Below are positions 49,171 through 61,280 of a stretch of DNA of 64,000 nt, in pieces (within the stretch, counting starts at the first letter, position 1; every line of letters begins with the position of its first letter). The position numbers and the translations under genes are program-made. This DNA is from Alnus glutinosa. Its lineage: Eukaryota; Streptophyta; Magnoliopsida; Fagales; Betulaceae. A model generated the notes under the pieces. It made no database searches, had not been told where the DNA came from, and saw only the letters and a list, made by a program, of their open reading frames with translations. Location: the NCBI RefSeq assembly GCF_958979055.1, contig NC_084897.1, forward strand, positions 21,439,628 to 21,503,627, read 5' to 3'.

Positions 49171-51309
49171 CTACAACTCATCATTTGGTTGATCTTCATC
49201 TTCAGATTCAGCTGAACTTCCACCACTCTTTTCATAAACTTGCTTTATGATGGGATTACACACTGCTTCCACCTCCTTCAACTTCTCCCCAAACTCTTCC
49301 TTCTCTGCGTTTTGGTTATCATCCAACCATTCCAGAGCTTCTTTCAGTGTACTCTCAATCTTCTCCTTGTCGTCCGAATCAATCTTATCCGCAAACTTGT
49401 CACCAATGCTGCTCCTCATGTTGTATATGTAAGTCTCCAAATTGTTCCTGGCATCTATTCTCTCCTTCTCCTTCCTATCCTCTTCCGCATACTCCTCAGC
49501 CTCCTTCACCATCTTTTCGATTTCTTCCTGGCTCAGCCGCCCCTTATTGTTAGTGATGGTGATGGATTCCGACTTCTTCACCGCTTTGTCCTCTGCTTTC
49601 ACATGTAAGATACCATTGGCATCAACCTCAAAGGTTACCTCAATCTGGGGCACTCCCCTGCAATAATAATAATCAGATCATTGATAAGAAACCTATGATA
49701 TAGAAAACCATTTCAGTGCAGTAAAGTTTGAAGGAAGCTGTTTGTGCGCTTTTATAAGTTCCTATGTTGAAATATCCCAAGTTTCCTCCACGTTGGTGAT
49801 AATGAACTTCTGTTTAAGATTACCTTGGAGCAGGTGGAATGCCCGAAAGATCAAACCTTCCAAGTTCACGACAATCCTTTGTCAAGCTTCTTTCACCTTC
49901 AAAGACCTGGAAATTTTCAAGTACAACATGTATAAGCAGCAGTATATTTATCAAGAGTAAGGTTTCTCATGTCTATTTGTGTGTATTCATATGTTATACC
50001 TTGATGGACACTGTGGTTTGCTGGTCTTGGTAAGTGCTGAAGATCTGAGACTTCTTAGTTGGGATAACCGTGTTTCTAGGTATCAATTTCGTCATCACAC
50101 CACCAACGGTTTCGATTCCCAGACTCAAAGGAGCAACATCAAGCAAAAGGATGTCTGCAGATGAGAAAAAGGGAAATCTTATTAAGAATTATCCAAACAC
50201 CCTAGGTAAGTTGTTAGTCACCAACATGCCAAATCCATGAATATCATTACCTTTGGTTTCATCCCCGCCTTCGCCACTGAGAATTCCACCTTGAACTGCA
50301 GCCCCATAGGCAACAGCTTCATCAGGATTAACACCCTTGTTTGGCTCTTTGCCATCAAAGAAGTCTTTCAACAGCTGTTGCACCTTGGGAATACGAGTAC
50401 TTCCTCCAACAAGTACAATCTCGTGAACATCTGTTTTCTTCAGGCCTGCATCTTCCAGAGCCTTCTTCACTGGCCCCATTGTCTTCTTAAACAAGTCCAT
50501 GTTCAACTCCTCAAACCTTGCTCGTGTCAGTGGCTCTGAGAAATCAATACCATTGAAAAGAGACTCGATCTCGACGCGTACTTGGTGCTGGCTACTCAAG
50601 GCTCTCTTTGCTCTCTCACATTCCCTACGAAGCTTCCCAAGAGCTTTTTTGTCCTTGCTGATATCTTTGTTGTACTTCTTTTTGATCAACTTGATGAAGT
50701 AATCCATCACTCTGTGGTCAAAGTCCTCCCCACCCAAGTGGGTGTCTCCACTAGTGGCAAGAACTTCGAACACACCATTATCAATGGTCAAGATGCTAAC
50801 ATCAAATGTTCCACCACCAAGATCAAAAACCAAAATGTTCTTCTCTTCTCCTTTCTTGTCCAGACCATAGGCAATAGCCGCGGCCGTAGGCTCATTGATT
50901 ATCCGAGCCACATTCAGCCCGGCAATAATGCCTGCATCCTTAGTGGCCTGCCTCTGCGCATCATTGAAATAAGCTACAAGAAGCAACAAATAGAAACCCG
51001 TTAGGCCATGAAACGAAAATAATTACAAATCCTTTAATTTAGATAAGCAAATTACTATTCATCAAAGATGATTTCTATCCTTATCAACATGGTTCATGTT
51101 CAGTTGTTCATTCGAAAATTCTCATGACATTCAAAACCGTGACCACCCACTTCTTCATGCAAATTCGATGCAATACTATTTCAATATATATATCGCAAAC
51201 GATATAGAAACAAACTTCTTTAAATAAAAGAAGTTTTTATCATACCTGGAACAGTGATAACGGCATCTTTTATTTTCTTCCCCAAAAACCAGGAATAATA
51301 TCGATTCAT
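49171..51309 (-). CDS. N-terminally truncated BiP-like HSP70 (503 aa, five exons)
   Basis: Exons: 51314-51246 (ATG at 51309), 50973-50251, 50154-50000, 49906-49824, 49657-49171; in frame throughout (1512 nt). The product starts [20 protein letters not shown], so it lacks the roughly 170 N-terminal residues of BiP: the signal peptide and ATPase lobe I with its DLGTT phosphate loop. Present are the second phosphate loop [13 protein letters not shown], the adenosine motif [12 protein letters not shown], the linker [13 protein letters not shown], the substrate-binding beta domain and the helical lid, with a C-terminal NDEL ER-retrieval signal. BiP is the ER-lumen HSP70 chaperone. Without a signal peptide or lobe I this product should not hydrolyse ATP or enter the ER. 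The clean frame and normal introns argue for recent truncation or a tolerated partial gene. Confidence 0.85.
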
Positions 51310-51563
51310 TTTTTCTGCAAAATCAGAGCACCCATATCTCCAAAACCGAAACTTACTCACAAACTTTCTCGTCCCCTGTTTGGTTGCCCAGAAAATGCTC
51401 TAAACGAGTAATCGAAAACTAAAATAAAAAAAAAAAAACCCATAAGCTTTCCGTTATGTTGTTTTTTATTCATCAAAAAAAAAAAAAAAACTAACTAAAA
51501 AACCTTTAACTTACTTATTCTTTCCCACACTTTCCCTCCATCCAAACAGAGCAAAAACAGAAG

Positions 51564-51870
51564 TTACACTTTACAAAGCTCCACATGTGAATCTAAATAC
51601 AAAAAATAAAAGAAAAAGAAAAACAGAGAGTGAGAGCTTTGTCTTTTCCTTTCTTGCCTAAAGCAAAGAGAAGCAAAAATGCCACCGCTTTGTCCATCGA
51701 CCTCATTGTTATTGTTTTGCGCTGCTCTCTTTTTGACGATGTCGTTTCGTTGGAGTCTGCGACACTGATGAACGTTTCGCTTTAGCTTTCTCAGTGATCC
51801 GAAGCTGATTGCTCTTCGTCGTCTTCGATATGTTGAAGTGGAGGGAAACGAGGACGAGGGGTATTTATAG
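51564..51870 (-). promoter_or_regulatory. promoter, leader and hydrophobic upstream ORF of the BiP-like gene
   Basis: TATA box CTATAAATAC on the minus strand at 51861-51870. About 155 bp downstream an ATG (51706) opens a frame MRSMDKAVAFLLLFALGKKG that looks like a signal peptide but stops after about 37 codons, and I find no splice that joins it in frame to 51314. It may be the relic of the lost first exon. The Lys/Phe-rich tail after it is low complexity. Confidence 0.5.
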
Positions 51871-51920
51871 TCTCTCGATTGTGTTGGGGTGCTAGAGTAT
51901 TCTTGCAAATAGCAGATCGA

Positions 51921-51927
51921 CACGTCA
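51921..51927 (-). promoter_or_regulatory. TGACGTG bZIP/UPRE-like site
   Basis: CACGTCA on plus, TGACGTG on minus, about 55 bp upstream of the TATA box. Plant BiP promoters carry such sites for bZIP factors of the unfolded protein response. Its survival suggests ER-stress control, but this is inferred from one motif. Confidence 0.4.
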
Positions 51928-51998
51928 GCGTTTGAATCGCTTTATTGTTCGGGCACTTGCTGTACACGTGTGGTGTTCAATGGGACGCTAACACGTAA

Positions 51999-52057
51999 GG
52001 GGACCCGAAAGTTCTTTTTTTTTTTTTTTTTTGTAAGTCGGGGACCCGAAAGTTCTT
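51999..52057 (-). mobile_element. 23-bp LINE stub with 18-bp target duplication
   Basis: GGGGACCCGAAAGTTCTT occurs at 51999-52016 and exactly again at 52040-52057. Between them are 16 T and GTAAGTC, i.e. on minus GACTTAC plus a poly(A) tail. This is what an extremely 5'-truncated LINE insertion leaves. The LINE tail at 4919 shows a similar ACTTAT-poly(A) junction. The duplicated segment holds GAAAGTTC, a minimal inverted heat-shock-element pair. Confidence 0.72.
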
Positions 52058-52651
52058 GATGCGTGAAGAAACTGGAAAGGAGAAAAAGGCGGGATTATGA
52101 GTTCAGGGATAGTTTGGATATTTGCTAATTCTCGGTTTGGGCAGCAGAAGAACGACGTCGTTTATGTTTTATTGCTTAGGAGTTCCCTTCAAAAGTAAAA
52201 TTTACATGTTTGGTCTCCATTTTTACAAAAAATGGAAATTTGGTGACATTAAAATGAAACGATTCATAAGCTTTGTTTTATTTATTTGTTTAGCCTAAAA
52301 TGTTATTTGTAGTGTTTTTTTTTCTTTTTTTTTCTTTTTTTGAAGGAAGTAGTGTTTTTTTTTCTCAAACTCGTAGCATAAGTAATATTATTTATCACAA
52401 TGCGGACTTTACAATCTTAGTCAACTCTTATATATGGTTGATTGAAAAAATGGTTTGAATTGACACCTCAGTATTGTGGGATAAAAATGTAGTTTCTAAC
52501 ATTGTTTCCCGTATCATATCAATCATTATTGGTGTTTTATTAAAGGAAAATGCTTTGAGTACTACAATTTTTTACAAACTTACGTGGCAGGCCATGTGAG
52601 CATTGTGTCACATGGATGAAAAAAAAAATTAAACAACAAAATTTGGTAGGT
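52058..52651. other. intergenic
   Basis: No gene seen. From about 52555 a TACAATTTTTTACAAAC phrase with ACGTGGCAGGCC forms a loose inverted repeat with 52690-52740 (TTGTAAAATATTTATAG), suggesting a decayed MITE. Confidence 0.35.
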
Positions 52652-53029
52652 AAATTTAACTATATAGTGTCTGACGTGGTAATTGCCACGTGGATTGTGA
52701 CGTTAATTTGTAAAATATTTATAGTATAAGTTGTAATGTTGTACATCTTTCTTCACTTTACAACAAAACAGGGTGGCATAACACAAACACCGCCATCATT
52801 TTAACATAGCTCAAGCCTTACTTTTTCAAGCAAACATGACAAACTTAACTATTTAGTGTTTGACGTGGTAAGGACCACGTGGATTGTGATGTTAGTTTGT
52901 AAAATATTTATAGTAAAAGTTGTAACGCCATACATCTTTATTCACTCTACAACAAAACAGAGTGACATAACACAAACATTGTCACCCTTTTAACATAGCT
53001 TGAGCCTTACTTTTTCAAGCAAACATGGC
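52652..53029. repeat. tandem duplication, two units of 189 bp
   Basis: 52652-52840 and 52841-53029 align throughout. Both contain TTTGTAAAATATTTATAGTA, CTCTACAACAAAACAG-like and CTTACTTTTTCAAGCAAACATG phrases, with about 10% differences. One unit includes a CCACGTGGAT core. No gene is involved. Confidence 0.85.
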
Positions 53030-54584
53030 AAAACGTTTTCGGGGGATGCCCTCTTATCCGCCACCTATCTAATTATTAGGACAATAAAAAATAAAAAATA
53101 AAAAAATTATCAGGACTCCCACGCCACTTATATCAAGGAAACATCCTAATGAAAAACTATATAGTACCAATCCCTAATATACCCATTTGGGAGTTTATGG
53201 TTGCTAATGTTATGCTTCGACTAGCTCGCAAAACCTTTATAAATTTGAGTCATGGGCTACATGACGTATCTTTATCGACTATCCTTATGGTTAAAAGGCT
53301 ATCGTCTTTATGACTTAATGGGTTGGGAGACAATTGTTTTTGATAGACGATATAATGCAAAATATAAATAGATAGATACAAAAAATTACGTGGTTCGGTC
53401 TATAATTTATGTACACAGGATAAAGTCAAAATATTTACAATATAACGTACTCTTATTTATTGGAGAATTAGGACTACGTGATAGACTTTAATTGTAGTTA
53501 AGTCACAATCTTCAATTATAGTTAGGTTACAATCTTCAAATTAAGATTGTGAAAATATGCCCTCAAATTAAGAAGCATAAAGGTAATGGTGTGCCAAACT
53601 ATCTTTTACTCTTACTCATATTGTAGGATATAATCCTTGTCTAGAGAAAATGTTGTAATAAATAAGGTGCTAACTATAATCTTCATTTTTTTTTTTTTGT
53701 GCGGACATGTCAAAAAAAAAAAAAAAAATTAATCTAGTGCTGTGAAAATATGGTGGGGATGGGGATTATTAATTTATTACTCAAAGCGGCAGAAATAATC
53801 TAATGAAATAAGCATTGTGCAGTACCATACACAAATTGTTTGATTGAAATCTTCTTAAACTTTCTTTTGAAATTTTGAACAAACGTGCTTGAAAAATCAC
53901 CGTCTTTAAAATGGGTATAAAATAAATGTCTTGCATAAGAATTTATTAATATTTAATGTGTATAAACTAGGATAATGATTGCTACTCATTAGTGGAACTA
54001 GAATTTTAGGAGAGACAAAACAATCTTAAAAAAAAAAAAAAAAACTGGGGTTCCATTTCATAAAAATACTTGAATTTAGAAGAAATCTTAAAAATTTTAG
54101 GATATTGTTTAAATTTTGGGTGGCCCGGACCCCTCAAGGCTAGGGTTGGTTCCACCTCTGCTGCTACTGTCTACTTTAGTCTTTTCTGTCAGTAAATTAT
54201 ACCAATTTCTAGTTTGGATTTGCTTTTAATATTAACCATTCATATTATAATAATGATTAAATGATTAAATTAAATTAAGTTTTTGGGATAAATGATAATT
54301 TAACTTGGTATCAAAACAAAATGTTGAGTTTAAATCTTGTCTTCGCCAATTTACCTTATTTCAATTAAATATTTTACTGGTTAGGCCTCACGTATTAAGA
54401 AGAGTTTGAGCTCACACACTAATAATTTCGTATCAACTTAACTTTTGGGATAAGTTGTGAATTTAACAATTTAGGCAAACAATCCAATCTACATGTTTCA
54501 AAGCTCTACATGAAACAAAAACAAAGTCAGTATTTGATAGGTGATGGATGGGTTGTATCTCATAAACACAGCAAGCAATTTAAA
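53030..54584. other. intergenic, 3' flank of the formin gene
   Basis: AT-rich with poly(T) and poly(A) tracts at about 53689 and 53714. No coding or structured feature seen. Confidence 0.5.
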
Positions 54585-57500
54585 CTACCGGAATGGTGCC
54601 AGAGGATTTGGATTGCGTGAGGCTTTCGAACTTCTAAGCTCTTTGCAAACATGGTCTAACATTCCGAGAAAATCTCTAACAATCACAAATATTCGAAGTG
54701 GGTTGGCTTCTTCTTTGCTCACGTCTCCATGAAAATACTCAGTAATTTCTTTGACATGTGTGAGGACCCCATCTTCATCTCCCTGCAATTCTTTTAGCTT
54801 TTTCTCTGCAGAATTTAGGAAGGATCTCATTGAGTTGACAAAGTTCCCATTGGTTTCATCCACCCACAAGTCCCTGAGTACAAGATGTTTCAGTTTAGCC
54901 ATTCCATCTGATAGGTTTGAAACAGAGCTTCCAAGAACATCCAAGTCGATTGCTGCTGTCTTTTTCACATTGTAGAGTTCAGTACTTAGACCAGAAACAA
55001 GTTCAAGACCCATTCTTCTGTAATCTTCTTCCCTTTCTTCAACAGTATTAGTTTTATTTTTCTTGCTGATCCTTCCCATAATGCTATCTGAAACTCTAAT
55101 TCCTTCTGAACGGATTATTTCTTGAACGACAAAGTGGAGTAAGGTAGTTTTCCCATCTGTTCCTTTCACATCAGCAAGCTTAAGGAGGGCATCAAGCTTA
55201 AATGCTCTAGCACCTCCTCTGATTGTTCCAACATTCATACGGTTGCCTGTTTTCAGCACGGCTTCAAGTAGCTTTAAGAAAAGTCTGCTTGATCTGAGTT
55301 CCTTGCAGGCTTCCTGGTAACAAACATAAATCAGAGTAAGAGTGATCATTATATCGGAAAGTATAATACTATTTAGTGGACTGTTATACGACCTCCATAA
55401 AACTGAAATAGCGTATCTGTGAATATTAACCTTTGGATCAGCAAGGAGCTTGCAAAAAGAAAAATCAATGCTGATTTTTACTGCAATATCATCCAATCGT
55501 ATGGCGGTCGTGTAAATAACATATATCTATTAGAAGTGTTGGTTTTAACAAAAACTATTGTGGTTATGGTTTGGTAGTTACCTCTAGCATTGAAAAGGAG
55601 TTCCTCAGGTGAACCACCTCATCTTCAAACGTTTCTCTGTAAAGCATGACTTCAACTCGTACAAAGGCAAATGGTATCCTTAGAATTGCTTTGACAAACT
55701 TCTCTGCAGACCCCAGTTCGTTAATATCTCCTTTATAGCCAGAGAGCTTTCCCTCTTCTTCCTTGGTTGGAACCATCTTCACCAGTGCCTCCAGTTGTTG
55801 TAAATTCAACCCATTCCCTGTTTTACACCATTTGAAAATATTGAAGATAATGATCAAATAGAGATGAAAGAGCCACAGAAAGTTTAAACCTGCCGATAGT
55901 TTAGATAAGCTATACCTCTCTTCTACAGATAAATGTTTTCAAGTATTTAGAAATATACAACTCCTCTCACAGTAAGAGATGTGGAGCCATAAGAGACGTG
56001 GAGCCATATTATATTCAAAGAGTAATGCTATTTAGTAGGCTGTTATATAACTAGGATGACGTAGCAGTAAAAATTAGCTCTCAGATCAACACTTGTAAAA
56101 AAAACAAAATATTAATGACTAATTTTTACTGTCGCATCATCCTAATTGTATGGCAGTTATATAGCAGTCTAATAAATAACATTACTCATTTTCAAATATT
56201 TTGTTGTATCTTATGGATAAAAATTATAGGAAAAACTTCACTTGATTACGATTGCTTTTGAATTCAAGTTTAGGACTTATACCTTGTAGTAGTGCTTCAC
56301 ATACTTGCTCAGCAGTCACATTCAAGGCTTTTGAGAGTATAGTTATGTTCTGTAGTCTCTTTGGCTCAAGCACATGCTTGCTTGGAGGAGAGGGAGTTTT
56401 GCTCTTTGCTTCATCAGTACTCTTCATTGAAGTTTGTAGATTGTATCCAAAAAGTGATTCAATCATTTCCTCGTCCAACCTTTATCATGATTCATAACAT
56501 GTTTAATTGTATACAGAAAGAAAGGAAGAAAAAAGTTTAAGTAACCAATAACATAAAGCAACTTACTCAAATGAACTTGATCGAAGCTTATCCCAAACCA
56601 TAGAACGATCAGGGGCAGCTCTAACCTTGTCCCAGTGGAGTGGCTTCAATTTTGCTAATGGAGCTCCGTCTTTGCCCAGTGGAGTAAATCGAGGCAGTTG
56701 AGATGGTGGAGGAGGTGGGCCTTTGGTAGAGTTGTTGTTTCCTTGCAAAAATGGAGGTGGACATGGTGGTGGAGGAATATGAGATGGAGTTTGTGATTGT
56801 GATGGTTTAGGGGGGTTTCCAGATGAAGAAGGAGTCTCTCTTTGTGGAGTTCTATTTGATCCTGATGAAGAATATGAATTTCTTGGAGATGATAAATTTG
56901 GCAATGTGAAAGAACATGAAGCTTTAGATGTAATTCTAGTTGAAGAAGGAGGAGGAAAACATGTCACACGAGGTGGCGGAGGTGGAGGCTGTGGTGGTGG
57001 TGGTGATGGTGATGGGTGTTTCAAACTATTTTGACTGTCTGAAGAACATTCAACTGTTTGTTTTTCCGGTTTTGGATAGCATGAAGATTGTGGAGGCATT
57101 TCAATATCTAAAGAATTGAGCAGAGAACGTTTGATCTGTGACTCGTGTGGAGTACTGAAAACATCGGATTTCTCACTAAGACTACCAGCTGAAGCATTGG
57201 AAAGCCGGACGTTTTTCCATGAAAGTGATTCACCAAAAGAATGGAAAGATTCATCATCAGATGAATGGCATTCAACGGGAATAGTTTTGCCACCAGATGA
57301 AGAGTTACCACCATCTGATTCATATGTGATTGACTCTGCATCCTCATGAACAGAAGTAATTTCCCTTGTAGAAGAGCTACTAGCATTATCAGATTCTACC
57401 TTTACAAGTTCTTGATTTTGTTCTTCCATCTCATGCATTGTACATTTATGGGTGCTATCATATGATGATGTGTTTACAGGTTCAGTAATTTGCTTAAGAC

Positions 57501-58188
57501 ATGTCTGCTCCTCTAAATCCTTCCCTAATGCATTAAGATAAAAGAGATCAAGGCCAGGATTTCGGCTCACCTTGCTTGCTGAATTTTGGGCACTCACATT
57601 CTTTAGTTTACCTCTGGTTCCTCCCTTTTTGCTGTAGACTGATATTATTCTTGTGGGTTTCTCTCTCTGTTTCCTGCGTTTCTTGCAGACCCAGATGAGT
57701 CCAAGAGCACAAGCTAAGAAGACAGCTCCCGCAGACAAGATGACTGCAACAAGAATCGTTCTAACTCGGTCTTTATCTCTGTTCTGTTTTTGAGCCTTGT
57801 CGTGTAGTGGGATATTTGAACTGTGTGATGGATGATGGGGATTTCCATGGATATGCAGCACTGGAACAGGAACTGGAGCTGGAGATAGAGCTTCAGCTTC
57901 AATGGTGGGAGATGGAGAGGGTGATGGTGGCATATTCTCAGGACCTCTATGTGATGGGTTTCTTATGTGGAAGCTTTTCAGTCCGAGCAAAGCTCTGAAC
58001 TTTTCCACTATCAAAGCTCCCTTTTCTTCGCTCTCATCCTCTCCTGAAACTTTCTGAATGTAGTATCCAATCCTATCTCCATGAACATTGAAGTCTTCTG
58101 CAGCATTCAACACCTTACCATCAATCAATGATATGAGAATGAAAATGATGATGATCATCATGTGGAGAATCTCAGAGCCAAAACCCAT
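54585..58188 (-). CDS. class I formin (927 aa, four exons)
   Basis: Exons 58188-56567, 56479-56283, 55817-55582 and 55313-54585; 2784 nt in frame. Formins nucleate and elongate actin filaments; plant class I members sit in the plasma membrane and link wall to cytoskeleton. Visible parts: signal peptide (1-24, [15 protein letters not shown]), a short extracellular region with Pro-rich SPSPSP (86-110), a transmembrane helix (144-167, [20 protein letters not shown]) followed by basic KKRRK, a Ser-rich linker, an FH1 region with several Pro runs (about 395-510), and the FH2 domain (about 515-900) with [25 protein letters not shown] and [19 protein letters not shown]. The end is NPNPLAPFR. It resembles AtFH11/FH8-type proteins; the exact orthologue is unsure. 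MITEs lie in introns 2 and 3. Confidence 0.95.
55356..55530. mobile_element. decayed MITE in formin intron 3
   Basis: TAATACTATTTAGTGGACTG on the left and CGTATGGCGGTCGTGTAAAT on the right match the inverted ends of the 56020-56187 element. The body is diverged. It creates an open extension upstream of exon 4 (reading [14 protein letters not shown]) that is intronic, not coding. Confidence 0.6.
56020..56187. mobile_element. MITE in formin intron 2 (168 bp)
   Basis: Inverted ends GAGTAATGCTATTTAGTAG and GAGTAATGTTATTTATTAG. 9-bp duplication ATATTCAAA (56011-56019) and ATTTTCAAA (56188-56196), 8 of 9. No coding capacity. Confidence 0.8.
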
Positions 58189-60690
58189 GTTCTTCCAACT
58201 CCAACCAAAATCATGAAAGCATCAATGCAACTTTCTGCTTATAAATCTGCCTCTCCTGTTTTGCTTCATTCTTTTATCTTGGAAGAATTTTATTTTGGGT
58301 GGTGTTGGTAATGTGCAATGAAGATCTAGCCAGAAAGTCTTTAATGCTACTCCAAGGAACCCCTGAGCCCTGGCAATTGTAGTTGTACTGGGCCTTCTTT
58401 ACTTCCCTATTCATGCACTCTTATCTTCTCTTACCTCCATAAATTCTTCTGCAAACCACTGTTAGTATGCATCATCACACCTTTCTTCTGGAAACCTTTT
58501 TCTGTCTTAATTTGACTCCATCCCTGTCTTATTTTCCTTCCTTTCAGGAAATTTCCTGCTCTTCCTCAGTTGTCACTGGTGTAGCCTATCATTATCCTTC
58601 AGTTTGAATGATTACATTTTAGAGTTCAAAAGCAAACTACAATTGGGGTAATGGATTTTGCTGTTGAACTAACTTTTAGTAGCTAAAAGTCACCAAATCA
58701 AAACAATGCAAAAGTGTCTAGGTGGGTCCCATTTTGTTGGACTTGCGCCTAACTATTAATAAGGCGATCATAATCTAAAGTTTTCTCCAACCCACCTTAT
58801 TAAGGGGAAGAGAGAGAGAGAGGGGGGGGGGGGGGACAAATGGTCCATCACTTTCTCATGTGATGTTGCATAGAGAAGCCGAAAAGCAGCATATCAAAGA
58901 TAAAAGAACAAGATATTGATTGTTGGATTATGGTAGGCTAAGAGGGTGCTAGACTGCTAGTCTCTTTCCCACACTTTTAATGGAAGTGCTTAATTATTTG
59001 TTGTTGTTTTCTGGTTCACAACATGGTATCCATGGTTTGGTGGGCTTAAAGTTGATTTCCTTCCCTTTGTAAGGCTAATGTTGTCCCTCACCTAACCAGT
59101 AACCACAGAGAGAGAGAGAGATTCATACCGACAGCATATACTACCAGTATTCATGGGCAATTGGCTTGGCTTAGCAGTAACCTGGAATTGAAAATAACGC
59201 TATATAGGGGGTGAGGGACCGCATTGGATGCCGGTTTTCTGCACCAGAAACTGGACCCAATTGTTGGGCCATTGAGGATCACACTACCTCTACTCAGCTA
59301 CGTGAGAGGCTCATTAGTGAAATATATATCTTCAAAGAGAGAGAGAGATGGTTCAGTCTTATTTTCAAGCTTGTTTGTTTTGGAGACTGATTTAGACAGG
59401 AAACTACTCGGCCTAGTAAAACCTGATGAAATAAACTAGAGAATTGAAGTTGAAGTGAACTAAACTAAATGCCTATGGGTAGTTCATAGTTGAATAAGGC
59501 AGAGAATTATTGAAAAATATTATGGAATAAAATCAACCTATAGAAGGAGACAAATCAGTCTGGCAAATATCAGAATACATTCTAACAAACACGTCACGTA
59601 AGATAAACCAAGGCTACTACATACAGAGTAGTGGATTATTAATTTTGAAAGTAGAAAAAAATGATGATGTGATATAAATTTTAAAAAATTTATATACAAA
59701 AGTCAAAAAGTGTAAACGTTTTGATATGGATTGTTATTAGAAAATGTGAAGAAAAAAAAAATAGGAATAGTGCATAGCACTATCGTGTTCTACTCCGAAG
59801 CTTGCCAGACAAACACGTCACGAAATAATACAAGCATCATGTAAAATTCGTCTTTGAAAACCGGCTTGTAATGAGAATGTGCTATACACATAGTTAAGAC
59901 TGCAACACGCTCCACAGCCGACGTCTATGACAACTCATTCTATTGACACTAACTCGATAGTAGCCCTTTCTCTTTTAGCGGTTCTACTCACTTATTAGTA
60001 GTCAATGACTTAATACTATATCTATACATAATAGCAAAACATTTTAATCTAACTTATAAATCGTCCCCTCCGTAATTTATGAACTTATATTATATATATA
60101 CACAGGGTACGTTATTTCTTATGCTTGAGACAAATAGTATGGGTCCTTCATCCTTGAGTGTTTTTTACTCTGTCTGTCCTTGGAAAATGACGTTGGATCA
60201 GCAATATCTGCAATTGAAATCACACATTCCATTACGAACATGACTGGGTTCACTCCATCTTACTTCACGTTCTTGAATGATTGCCCTAACAAATAACAAA
60301 TAACAATGCCTCTCTCTCAAGCCAAACAAGACAGTAGTACTACGTGGTCATGTGTACTGTCTGTTTCACTATTCCACATGGCATATCAGAAAAAAAAAAA
60401 AAAATTAAAATTAAAAGGCTGTTAATTAAAGTTGGAAACCTCTACTGTAGTTATGGTGACATTTCGTAACAGAATTTTTTTATCATTTAATGTGTCGTTT
60501 ATAGATGTATGGAGGCAAAAGAGAATCTTTTTGTATTCAATTGTCGTTATATCCCGTACTCACAATCACCAACAATTAGTGATGATTTGATAGCATCAAT
60601 TTGCTTGGACGATAACGTTGGTTACCCATTCGGCTTATCAAATTTATCTTTTTTAATTTTATTTATTTATTTTTTAATTTTTTTTTTAAG
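58189..60690. other. formin promoter side and long intergenic stretch
   Basis: Positions 58189-58300 are the likely leader of the formin gene. A G-tract of about 12 lies at 58822-58834 after a GA run, and GA runs recur at 59107 and 59335. The 71-codon frame at 59224-59439 is unsupported. No RNA gene seen. Confidence 0.45.
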
Positions 60691-60694
60691 TACT

Positions 60695-61245
60695 TAGAAC
60701 ACTCACATCATTTTCTCAATCATTTTTCTTATATTTAAAGAACAAAACTACTTTTTATTTCTCTATAAAAAAAAAACCCCACAATAAATTCTCTAAATTT
60801 TCTCTATATCAATTAAATACTATTTTTTACTCTTATTTTATTATCTTTTCTCTTTTCTACTTTTATTTTTTTATTATTTTTTTCTTCTCTCCTCTCGTCA
60901 TCTCTATCCTCTCTCTCTCAAAACCCACCAGTCCACCGCCCCTTCTTCTCTTCCTCCTCTTCTTTTCTTCTCCCTTTCTTCATCTTTCGAATCCTTCCTT
61001 CCTCTCTTCTCTATGACCCAAAACAAGTAGAGTGAGAGAACCCGGGAGAGAGACCGAATTAGGGAGAGAGTGAGAGAGAGAGAGAGAGAGCTTGAGGAAG
61101 AGAGATCGAATCGGAGAGAGAACCGGAGATGTAGAGTAGGGGTGTTCAAACGGAGCGGTTATAACCGCTTTAAAACCGCTAACCGCTAACCGCTTTTAAA
61201 AGCGGTTATAGGGTTTTAAAAACGGTTATAAATAACCGCTAACCG

Positions 61246-61280
<35 letters not shown>

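Noticed and set aside
49240..49666. Plus-strand frames of up to 122 aa over the BiP C-terminal exon
   Set aside because: Antisense shadows of a strongly conserved HSP70 exon.
55314..55496. N-terminal extension [16 protein letters not shown] before formin exon 4
   Set aside because: It is intron sequence made of a decayed MITE; the AG at the exon-4 border and frame joining to exon 3 fit FH2 conservation.
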